From Chloroflexota bacterium (GTDB taxonomy: Bacteria > Chloroflexota > Dehalococcoidia > Bin125), in NCBI GenBank assembly GCA_026705105.1, contig JAPPBK010000414.1, forward strand, positions 1 through 5,461: a DNA stretch of 5,461 nt. The letters are read 5' to 3'. Positions 1 to 5,461 of the stretch are shown piece by piece; within the stretch, counting starts at the first letter, position 1, and each line of letters begins with the position of its first letter. A model generated the notes under the pieces. The model ran no database searches. It was not told the origin of the DNA and worked only from the letters and a program-made list of their open reading frames with translations. The position numbers and the translations under genes were made by a program.

Positions 1-885
1 CGCTTGCGGCAACCTGGCGCGCATGACCGCCACCGCCTCGGCGTTGTCATCGATTAACAGGTAGCGCCGACCCAACGACTCCGCCGCTGCGCCAACCGTG
101 CCGCTGCCGGCGAACGGATCCAGGACCAGCTCTCCCTCATCGCTCGACGCCCGCAGAATCCGCTCCGCCAGGGCGACGGGTTTCTGCGTCGGATAGCCGG
201 TGCGCTCTTTCGCGTTCGTGCCCACAATCGTCTGCCACCAGACATCGGTCGGCAGCTTGCCATGTTCCGCCTTCTCTTTGCTCACCAGACCGGGCGCGAG
301 ATAGGGGACCCGATCAATCGCGTCGCGGTTGAACACGTACTGTTCACGGTCCTTGACATAGACCAGGATGTTGTCATGCTTGGCAGGCCAGCGGCGTCTG
401 GGGCGTCCGCCGTAGTCATAGGCCCAGATGATCTCGTTCAAGAAACAATCGCGGCCGAAGATGCTGTCCAACGCCACCTTGACGTAGTGCACTTCACGCG
501 GATCCAGGTGCAGATAGAGGCTGCCGTCCGACCGCAGCACCCTCCGTATCTCCGTCAGTCGAGGCGTCAGAAAGTCGAGATACTGCTCGAACGCGTCGCC
601 ATACGAGTGGGACGATTCCGGCTCGGAACGGTATCGCCGCCCCCCGAATCCGACTCGTTCGCCGGACTCGTCTCGCGTCGTGCGCAGCCGCTGATAGGTC
701 CGAACGCTACCGGTGTTGAATGGCGGATCCGTGTAGACGAGCTGGACGCTCTCCCGCTCCAGCGAGCGGAGCACGGGGAGATTGTCTCCCTCGATGATCC
801 GGCCGAGCGCGTCGTGAGCCAAGCGGCTATCCGCTTCCCACTGCCACGGCGCCGGGCCGCTGCAACTCGGGCGGCACATCAACAT
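1..885 (-). CDS. Site-specific DNA methyltransferase, beta class, probably N6-adenine (3' end outside window)
   Basis: Predicted S-adenosylmethionine-dependent DNA methyltransferase. The frame is open for 295 codons from ATG 885 down to position 1 with no stop, so the C-terminus lies off the left edge. Visible motifs: GDN at residues 33-35; catalytic motif IV DPPF at 53-56 followed by NTG; GFGG at 79-82; a conserved block around YDYGGRP at 156-162 and KHDNILVYVKD at 169-179; GYPTQKP at 230-236; and SAM-binding motif I DPFAGSGT at 256-263, then LLIDDN. Catalytic motif before SAM motif defines the beta class; DPPF favours adenine-N6 over cytosine-N4, but the target is unknown. Relatives are about 260-290 residues, so little is missing. 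Start is uncertain: ATG 885 overlaps the upstream RCC1 gene by 59 bases, ATG 879 is similar, and TTG 822 lies 4 bases after that gene's stop and gives a leader more typical of the family. No strong Shine-Dalgarno precedes any of them. No restriction nuclease is visible. Confidence 0.9.
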   Translation of the reverse strand, partial: MLMCRPSCSGPAPWQWEADSRLAHDALGRIIEGDNLPVLRSLERESVQLVYTDPPFNTGSVRTYQRLRTTRDESGERVGFGGRRYRSEPESSHSYGDAFEQYLDFLTPRLTEIRRVLRSDGSLYLHLDPREVHYVKVALDSIFGRDCFLNEIIWAYDYGGRPRRRWPAKHDNILVYVKDREQYVFNRDAIDRVPYLAPGLVSKEKAEHGKLPTDVWWQTIVGTNAKERTGYPTQKPVALAERILRASSDEGELVLDPFAGSGTVGAAAESLGRRYLLIDDNAEAVAVMRARLPQA

Positions 886-3058
886 GGCCGTACTCGTTGT
901 TGCCCCAGCAGACGATCTCGCCCGCCTCGTTCAACGCGCAGCTGTGCTCGACACCGAGAGAGAGTGTCGTGTACGTGCCGGCCGGCGGATCGGCCTGGCC
1001 CCATACGTTTGCTCCCCAACAGACAATCTCGCCGTCCTCGGTCAGGCCGCAGGAATGGGCTCCGCCGCACGCAATCGCGGTGAACGAGCCCTGCGGCGCC
1101 TGGGACTCGCCAGACTCATCAGAGCCCCAACAACGCGCATCGCCCTGTTCAGTCACCGCGCAGGTGTGTGTGTGCCCGGCCGAGACGGTTTTGAACACAC
1201 CGTCCGGCGCGTCGGTCTGTCCGGAATCGTTGCTGCCCCAGCAGAACATCTCCCCGGAGTCGTCCAGGACACAGGCATGCGCGCCGCCCACGCTCAGCGA
1301 GCTCCAGTCGCCCTCGGGAGGATCCAGTTGCCCGCTCGAACCGGAGCCCCAGCAGACCACTTGGTCATGGACGTTCAGCGCGCAGGAGAAGGTTTGGCCG
1401 CTGTCGACTGAGAAGAACCGGCCCAGAGTTGGAGGCTCAAGTCCTGTGTCTGCGCCCCAGGTCAGGCAAGCGTTCTGGCCAAACGGACTGCTGGCGAAGT
1501 CTTCGTCGTCACACGTATCGCCAAACGCCTCCCTGGTGAATGGCAGTGACACCAAATCGGCAGTGTTCGCCGGGCCGCCCGCCTGTCCGTAGCCATCCCA
1601 ACCCCAGCAAACCAGAGCGCCTTCAGTATCAACGGCGCAGGTGTGGGACGTGCCCGGCCCCACCGAGACAAACTCGCCTGCGGGCGCGTCCGACTGGCCG
1701 TCGCCGTTCATCCCCCAGCAGGACAGTCCGCCGTCCCGACCGACTGCGCAGGTGTGCAGTAGGCCTGCGTTCAGCTTTGTGAATCTGCCTTCGGGCGCGT
1801 CGGTCTGCTGGAAGCCGTTGGTACCCCAACAGCGCACGCCGCCGTCGAGCGTCACCCCGCACGAGTGGCCCTCGCCGGCGGCGACCACGGCGTACTTGCC
1901 CGGGGACGGGCTGCTCTGGGCCAGACCGTCCCAACCCCAGCAGCCGAGATCGCCCTGCGTATCAATCGCGCAGGTATGCCAACCCCCGACGCTGAACGAC
2001 GCATACGGCCCCGGTGGAATGTCGAGCTGACCGTCGCCGCCGTAACCCCAGCAGGTCAGGTCGCCCGCATTGTCCAGCGCGCAACTGTGGGCGCCGCCCG
2101 CCTGGACGGCGACGAACGCTCCGTCCGGCGATTGCAGCTGATCGAAATCCCCGTCGCCCCAGCAGCGCACGCCGCCGCCTTCGTCCAGGCCGCAACTGTG
2201 CCAGCGACCTGCGCTGACGGAGGTGAACTGGCCCGACGGCGCGGCCGACTGTCCATCAATGTCGATGCCCCAGCATCGAATCTCGCCCGAGTCCGTCAAT
2301 GCGCAGTTGTGGGCATAGCCAACGCTGAGCTGGTCATATCGACCGTTGGGTGCGTCCCGCTGACCGAAATCGTTCGCCCCCCAGCAGACCACGCCACCCG
2401 CAGGATCGAGGGCGCAGCCATGTGCGTCGCCCGAGCCGACCGAGACGTACACGCCCTCGGGCGCGTCGGTCTGTCCATACTCGTGCGATCCCCAGCATTC
2501 AATCTCGCCGGCTGCCGAAATCGCGCAACTGTGCGACCCATTGGCCGCCACCAGCAGGTGATCCAGCGTCTCATAGGTTGGCACGTCCGCCGCGAATGCC
2601 CGAACCGGAACCGTGACTGCGCTGCTGCGCAGCCAGCGACTGTGAGAGACACTGGCGGGCAGAATGCGGCTGGATGGCAGAAGGCGCTGTTCGATCCCGG
2701 CAACGCGAAGGCCAAACTCTGCGCTGCCGTCCTCGCGAATGCGCACCAAGACGTGTACCTCCCGTCCATCGCTCAGTGTGAGCGCCGACGTTCTCAGCCA
2801 TCCTCGTTGCCGCGTCTCCCTCGATACCCGCCGCACGTCCGGCAGGTGGACCACTCCGTCGATTCGCAGCCCGACCTCCAGCACGTTGTTCGCGCCGACT
2901 CGCGCCACGACCTGGGCTTCCGATTGGTCGTCGGGAGCCTGGCCGCCAATCGATCCCGGCATGACCAGGAGCAGCATGGGCATGAGCAGGGCGAGCGTCA
3001 GCGCCACGAGCCAACGTCCGCATCCGGACATCGATCCACGCACCAGCATTGGATTCAT
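827..3058 (-). CDS. Secreted RCC1-repeat (beta-propeller) protein, 743 aa
   Basis: Probable exported beta-propeller protein of unknown ligand. Residues 1-41 look like a signal peptide or anchor: basic n-region with R7 and R15, hydrophobic stretch about 16-34, possible cleavage near residue 41. Residues about 48-150 hold two copies of a small module with G-L-R, L-P and W-L-R-x-S-A-x-T landmarks. From about residue 154 to 719 there are fourteen canonical RCC1_2-type repeats of exactly 37 residues (consensus G-Q-x4-P-x-G near the front, then H-[ST]-C-A-[LIV], ending C-W-G) plus one degenerate copy between repeats 9 and 10. Each canonical repeat has two cysteines ten apart, suiting disulfides outside the cytoplasm. 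The eukaryotic RCC1 nucleotide-exchange role should not be inferred; BLIP-II shows that such bacterial propellers can be protein binders. The ATG shares an ATGA overlap with the upstream flavin reductase stop, so translation is probably coupled; there is no clear Shine-Dalgarno, and M4 or M10 are alternative starts. Confidence 0.92.
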   Translation of the reverse strand: MNPMLVRGSMSGCGRWLVALTLALLMPMLLLVMPGSIGGQAPDDQSEAQVVARVGANNVLEVGLRIDGVVHLPDVRRVSRETRQRGWLRTSALTLSDGREVHVLVRIREDGSAEFGLRVAGIEQRLLPSSRILPASVSHSRWLRSSAVTVPVRAFAADVPTYETLDHLLVAANGSHSCAISAAGEIECWGSHEYGQTDAPEGVYVSVGSGDAHGCALDPAGGVVCWGANDFGQRDAPNGRYDQLSVGYAHNCALTDSGEIRCWGIDIDGQSAAPSGQFTSVSAGRWHSCGLDEGGGVRCWGDGDFDQLQSPDGAFVAVQAGGAHSCALDNAGDLTCWGYGGDGQLDIPPGPYASFSVGGWHTCAIDTQGDLGCWGWDGLAQSSPSPGKYAVVAAGEGHSCGVTLDGGVRCWGTNGFQQTDAPEGRFTKLNAGLLHTCAVGRDGGLSCWGMNGDGQSDAPAGEFVSVGPGTSHTCAVDTEGALVCWGWDGYGQAGGPANTADLVSLPFTREAFGDTCDDEDFASSPFGQNACLTWGADTGLEPPTLGRFFSVDSGQTFSCALNVHDQVVCWGSGSSGQLDPPEGDWSSLSVGGAHACVLDDSGEMFCWGSNDSGQTDAPDGVFKTVSAGHTHTCAVTEQGDARCWGSDESGESQAPQGSFTAIACGGAHSCGLTEDGEIVCWGANVWGQADPPAGTYTTLSLGVEHSCALNEAGEIVCWGNNEYGHVDVPPELQRPGAVAVGSG
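902..2599 (-). repeat. Tandem 111-bp coding repeats (15 RCC1-type units, one degenerate)
   Basis: The repeat-bearing part of the RCC1 protein. The Cys of each C-W-G falls at residues 188, 225, 262, 299, 336, 373, 410, 447, 484, then 569, 606, 643, 680 and 717, a strict 37-residue (111-bp) period broken only once. On the plus strand this appears as CCCCAGCA or CCCCAACA every 111 bases (for example near 903, 1014, 1125, 1236 and 1347). The break at 484-569 contains a degenerate unit that ends in LTWG instead of CWG. Copies differ throughout, so the array is old or under divergent selection, not freshly amplified. Confidence 0.93.
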
Positions 3059-3792
3059 GCGTCAGGCAACTCGCGCGGCAGGCTTGCGGTCGTCGGTTCG
3101 ACCTCGCCGCGCCGTTCCTCTTCCTCGCGGCGTTCCGCCTCTTCCTCGCGCTTGATCCGCCGCTCCGACTCGGCCTCTTCCAGTTCCCGGCCGATGCCTT
3201 CCTCGATCATCTGCTCGACCGGACGCTGCTCCACGGTCGAGTCGAACCCGTCGTCGAGCACGCTGTAGCTTCGCCCACCCATGTACATGAGCGGCTTGTA
3301 CTCATCGTCGTCCAGCGACCACATACCTGTGTTGAAATCGAAGCCATCGGTGTCGGCCTGGGCGGATACGACCTTGCCAATGAACAACGTGTGATCGCCC
3401 ATCGTGTAGAAGTCGTGCAGCGTGCATTCAATCCAGCCGATGCAGCCTTCCAACAGGGGCGAGTCGATCTCCTTGCCCTTGAACGTCGGCACTCGCGACG
3501 CTTCCAGTTTGTCGCCAATCGTGTTCGAGACCATGCCCAGCCACTGCGTGTGATTGAGCAGCACCTTGGAGGGGATGTTGATCGCGAATTCCTCGCCAAA
3601 CTTGATCATGTCGTGCGTGCGCCGAGAGGGATGCACGGCAATCGCGACCAACGGCGGATTGACCGAGACCGGCATTGACCAGGCGATCGGAGCCGCGTTG
3701 CCCACGCCGCGCCAGTTCGTGCTCACGATCGCCACCGGCGAGCCGCCCAACAGCCGCCGCGCGTCGTCCTCGACCATGCGTTTGCGCACCAT
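3055..3792 (-). CDS. Flavin reductase-like (FMN-binding split-barrel) family protein with charged C-terminal tail, 245 aa
   Basis: Member of the flavin reductase-like domain family (FMN-binding split barrel), proteins that bind FMN and often reduce free flavin with NAD(P)H for a partner monooxygenase; the substrate here is unknown. The core spans about residues 10-178 with family-typical blocks: SPVAIVST (18-25), NAAPIAW followed by NPPLVAIAVHPSRRTHDMI (32-63), NIPSKVLL (72-79), the CIGWIEC region (117-123), GDHTLFIGKVVSA (132-144) and PLMYMGGRSYSVL (167-179). Residues about 186-230 are an unusual Glu/Arg-rich helical extension, then a short proline-containing end. The first ATG at 3792 has no Shine-Dalgarno; a TACAAT box 7 bases upstream suggests a leaderless message. 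M6 is the alternative start. The TGA stop overlaps the ATG of the RCC1 gene, so the two are probably co-translated. It is the first gene of the leftward operon. Confidence 0.9.
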   Translation of the reverse strand: MVRKRMVEDDARRLLGGSPVAIVSTNWRGVGNAAPIAWSMPVSVNPPLVAIAVHPSRRTHDMIKFGEEFAINIPSKVLLNHTQWLGMVSNTIGDKLEASRVPTFKGKEIDSPLLEGCIGWIECTLHDFYTMGDHTLFIGKVVSAQADTDGFDFNTGMWSLDDDEYKPLMYMGGRSYSVLDDGFDSTVEQRPVEQMIEEGIGRELEEAESERRIKREEEAERREEEERRGEVEPTTASLPRELPDA

Positions 3793-3799
3793 GGAAGGA

Positions 3800-3828
3800 A
3801 TTGTAGGGGGCGTGGCGGTTTAGGTAAC
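3800..3828 (-). promoter_or_regulatory. Putative promoter of the leftward operon (leaderless)
   Basis: On the minus strand, TACAAT (positions 3805-3800) matches the -10 consensus at 5 of 6 bases. GTTACC (3828-3823) sits 17 bases upstream as a weak -35 (3 of 6). Only 7 bases separate the -10 box from the flavin reductase ATG at 3792, which puts the expected transcription start at or beside the A of the ATG. The absence of any Shine-Dalgarno before that ATG agrees with a leaderless mRNA. Confidence 0.45.
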
Positions 3829-3847
3829 AGCGGCGACGCCCTAAGAT
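3819..3847 (+). promoter_or_regulatory. Weak putative promoter of the ATPase/TOPRIM operon
   Basis: TAAGAT (3842-3847) is a 4-of-6 match to a -10 box, and TTTAGG (3819-3824) a 3-of-6 match to a -35 box, with a 17-base spacer. The expected start near 3854 would leave a leader of about 29 bases before ATG 3883. The -35 region overlaps that of the leftward promoter, so the two could compete. Evidence is consensus matching only. Confidence 0.3.
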
Positions 3848-3870
3848 GGTCTGAGGGACGCTGCCCAGGC

Positions 3871-3874
3871 AGGA
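3871..3874 (+). promoter_or_regulatory. Ribosome binding site AGGA of the ATPase gene
   Basis: AGGA lies 8 bases before ATG 3883, a standard spacing, and fixes this ATG as the start. A second purine run (GGAAG) lies too close to the start to be the main site. Confidence 0.6.
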
Positions 3875-3882
3875 CGGAAGAC

Positions 3883-4962
3883 ATGCTGACCGAGGTTTCC
3901 ATTCAGAACTTCAGAGCGTTCGACAACTTCGAGATGTCGAATCTGAGCAGGATCAACCTGATTGCGGGCAGGAACAACGCTGGCAAGAGCTCCCTGTTGG
4001 AGGCAATGTTCCTGGCATCATTTGGGAATCGGCCAGATGGGGCAGTCAACACACACGTGACGCGTTACCGCGAAGTGGAGAAGCTCAGCGAGGTGACCAA
4101 TGTGCTGTCTGGGCTACCAGCATATTGGCGGCTCTTTTTTCGCGGGCTTTGCGATGACCAGGAAATCAGGATCTCTCTCACTGACGACGAACTCGGGTTG
4201 TACCGGCTAACTGCGACTCTCACCAATCCACCGACCTCACTAGATCCCGATGACCCAGCCCGAGACACCCGACAGTCCACTACCGCTCTGGCTGGGCGAA
4301 TGCTCTTGCTTCACTTTGAGGTGCCGGACGGAACGGTTGGTCGAGTATGGCTTGGACCTTCCGAGCAGGGAGTGCGTGCCATTGGCCCTGATGAAGACCA
4401 GCGTCTCCAGTTTCCCCATGCCGTTGGAATCCTTCCACCCACCGCCGGAATGGGACCGGAGCAGGCAGTCACCCTTGGTAGGATGCGAATCGCCCGCGAG
4501 TCCAACCACCTCTTGTCGACTCTCAAGGTGATTGAGCCGGAGTTGCGTAGTGTGGAGGACAGCTCTGCTACTGGCATTCCTGCCATCTGGGGAGATGTTG
4601 GCTTGTCGGAGCTGATTCCTTTGAGTCTGATGGGTGAGGGAATGACTCACGCTGCGCGGATTATCATCGACATGTGGGAGGTGAGGGGTGGAGTCATTCT
4701 CATTGACGAGGTCGAAAGCGGACTGCACCACTCCGTCTTGGAGGACTTCTGGCGTGCCATTGAACGAGCCGCTGTCGATCTCGATGTGCAGGTCTTGGCT
4801 ACCACACATAGTCTCGAGTGCATCCAAGCTGCGGCAAGTGGTGTTGGCTCGGAACATCTTCGCCTTCACCGCCTAGATCAAGTTGATGGCAAGGTCACCA
4901 GCGTGAGCTATGAGCCAGACGTGCTTGAGGCATCCTTCAAAATGGGCCTTGAGGTGCGCTGA
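3883..4962 (+). CDS. ABC-type AAA ATPase, OLD/RloA/AriA-like; ATPase half of a putative two-gene defence system, 359 aa
   Basis: SMC/ABC-like AAA ATPase (AAA_15/AAA_21 type), a family that dimerises through ATP and acts as sensor or regulator for a nuclease partner in OLD, PARIS and AbiL-type anti-phage systems. Visible: N-terminal strand with IQNFRAF (7-13); Walker A GRNNAGKSS at 29-37; variable middle, about 55-235; signature-like LSLMGEGM at 247-254; Walker B VILIDE at 271-276 with putative catalytic E276; a GLHHS stretch at 280-284; switch histidine H309 in ATTHS; C-terminus ending GLEVR. At 359 residues it is much shorter than fused OLD proteins because the TOPRIM part is a separate gene immediately downstream. 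Start ATG 3883 is supported by AGGA 8 bases upstream. GC in sampled lines is about 53-58%, below the left operon. Assignment to the ATPase family is firm; the defence role is inference from architecture and partner. Confidence 0.9.
   Translation: MLTEVSIQNFRAFDNFEMSNLSRINLIAGRNNAGKSSLLEAMFLASFGNRPDGAVNTHVTRYREVEKLSEVTNVLSGLPAYWRLFFRGLCDDQEIRISLTDDELGLYRLTATLTNPPTSLDPDDPARDTRQSTTALAGRMLLLHFEVPDGTVGRVWLGPSEQGVRAIGPDEDQRLQFPHAVGILPPTAGMGPEQAVTLGRMRIARESNHLLSTLKVIEPELRSVEDSSATGIPAIWGDVGLSELIPLSLMGEGMTHAARIIIDMWEVRGGVILIDEVESGLHHSVLEDFWRAIERAAVDLDVQVLATTHSLECIQAAASGVGSEHLRLHRLDQVDGKVTSVSYEPDVLEASFKMGLEVR
4951..4956 (+). promoter_or_regulatory. Ribosome binding site GAGGTG inside the ATPase 3' end
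   Basis: GAGGTG, in the last codons of the ATPase gene, lies 7 bases before ATG 4964. Together with the TGA-G-ATG junction it supports coupled translation of the TOPRIM-like gene and decides its start. Confidence 0.65.
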
Positions 4963-4963
4963 G

Positions 4964-5461
4964 ATGACAGACACTGAGCCAAGCGAAGAAAACTCCCAGC
5001 GACCGCTCACGATCACGAAAAAACACCTCCTACTCGTCGAGGGCAGCGACGACTGGCACTTCTTCACAGCGTTGCTGAGGCATCTTGAGATTGACGAGGT
5101 GCAGATCATCCGATGTGGAAGCCGAGATGAGATTCGCGCCAGAATCTCAGCCTTGAGAGTCGCGCCGACTTTCGAGAGCGTCGAACGCATCGGGGTCGTC
5201 CGAGACGCCGACGAGAATGCCACTGGAGCGTTCGACAGCGTGCGCGGAGCCCTCTCTGCCGCATCGCTGCCAATACCTCAATCGGAGATGGATATTGTAA
5301 CGGCTACGCAGCCGCCAGCCGTGTCGGTCTTCATCATGCCTGGAAACAGGCAACCGGGGATGCTGGAGACGCTGTTGTGCCAGAGTTTCGCCAACCCGGT
5401 GATCGACGGGTGTATCGACCGATTTCTCGATTGCGCGCCTGGTGAAAACGGCGAATGGTTG
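4964..5461 (+). CDS. TOPRIM-like DUF3226/DUF4435-type protein, putative effector partner of the ATPase (3' end outside window)
   Basis: 166 codons are visible from ATG 4964 to the window edge with no stop, so the C-terminus is missing. After a polar leader (1-20) comes a TOPRIM-like fold: strand HLLLVEGSDD at 21-30, with the hallmark glutamate E26 and aspartates D29/D30; a second strand, QIIRCGS at 47-53; then GVVRDADEN at 77-85 carrying the DxD pair D81/D83; and PGNRQPGMLETLL at 126-138, where the GxLE pattern (E135) resembles DUF3226 proteins. TOPRIM domains bind Mg2+ and act in nucleases, topoisomerases and primases; AriB of PARIS and RloB/AbiLii are comparable partners of AAA ATPases. The start lies one base after the ATPase stop, with GAGGTG 7 bases upstream, so the pair is co-translated. 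Family identity is likely; nuclease activity and target (DNA, RNA or tRNA) cannot be told from the sequence. Confidence 0.82.
   Translation, partial: MTDTEPSEENSQRPLTITKKHLLLVEGSDDWHFFTALLRHLEIDEVQIIRCGSRDEIRARISALRVAPTFESVERIGVVRDADENATGAFDSVRGALSAASLPIPQSEMDIVTATQPPAVSVFIMPGNRQPGMLETLLCQSFANPVIDGCIDRFLDCAPGENGEWL

Noticed and set aside
262..1083. 273-codon plus-strand open frame
   Set aside because: It is antisense to the methyltransferase, whose motifs DPPF, GYPTQKP and DPFAGSGT are clear on the other strand.
902..2599. Regularly spaced repeats resembling a CRISPR-like or satellite array
   Set aside because: The 111-base period equals 37 codons and the conserved words encode the C-W-G and H-x-C motifs of one open reading frame, so this is a protein repeat.
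827..3058. RCC1 guanine-nucleotide exchange function
   Set aside because: Short bacterial RCC1_2 repeats with paired cysteines behind a signal peptide are not Ran exchange factors; only the propeller fold is transferable.
1865..3268. 467-codon plus-strand open frame
   Set aside because: It is antisense to the RCC1 and flavin reductase genes and runs across their junction. Its composition (Arg/Ala-rich, no recognisable motif) is what GC-rich third-position bias produces opposite a repetitive gene.
3049..3678. 209-codon plus-strand open frame
   Set aside because: It is antisense to the flavin reductase-like gene, which has consistent family motifs along its whole length; the plus-strand product resembles nothing.
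3793..3882. Missed small gene or RNA in the divergent gap
   Set aside because: 90 bases with only promoter-like and ribosome-binding elements; no tRNA-like fold or supported short frame was seen.
4240..4869. 209-codon minus-strand open frame
   Set aside because: It lies opposite the ATPase gene, including its Walker B and switch regions; no motif or ribosome site supports it.
3883..5461. Gabija (GajA/GajB)
   Set aside because: GajA fuses ATPase and TOPRIM in one protein and GajB is a UvrD-like helicase. Here the ATPase and TOPRIM are separate genes and no helicase is visible.

Overview
The window reads as a GC-rich bacterial chromosome segment with almost no non-coding DNA. Sampled lines of the left 3.8 kb run about 58-75% GC. 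The style of the genes (secreted short-repeat RCC1 protein, a methyltransferase of the GFGGRRY / YDYGGRPRRRW type common in Actinobacteria and Chloroflexota, few Shine-Dalgarno sites on the left operon) suggests Chloroflexota (Dehalococcoidia/SAR202-like) or a relative. That placement is inference from memory of protein style, not from a search.

Left block, minus strand (positions 3792 down to 1): three tightly packed genes transcribed leftward. First is a flavin reductase-like protein with a charged C-terminal tail. It overlaps by an ATGA junction with a secreted 743-residue protein made of fifteen 37-residue RCC1-type repeats. That protein overlaps or abuts a beta-class DNA methyltransferase, which leaves the window at position 1 with nearly all of its catalytic domain visible. 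The overlaps point to one transcript, although the three products (flavin chemistry, an exported beta-propeller, DNA methylation) have no obvious shared job.

Centre (3793-3882): a 90-base divergent intergenic region. A TACAAT box 7 bases before the flavin reductase ATG, with no Shine-Dalgarno, suggests a leaderless leftward transcript. A weaker TAAGAT box and an AGGA Shine-Dalgarno serve the rightward genes.

Right block, plus strand (3883-5461): a two-gene operon of an OLD/RloA/AriA-like ABC-type AAA ATPase and, one base after its stop, a TOPRIM-like protein (VEGSDD, DAD, GMLE motifs; DUF3226/DUF4435-like) that is cut by the right edge. This is the architecture of two-component anti-phage systems such as PARIS (AriA/AriB) and AbiL (RloA/RloB), in effect a split OLD nuclease. 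Its GC (about 53-58% in sampled lines) is lower than that of the left block, which fits lateral acquisition. It is the most likely candidate for an undescribed or little-described system here.
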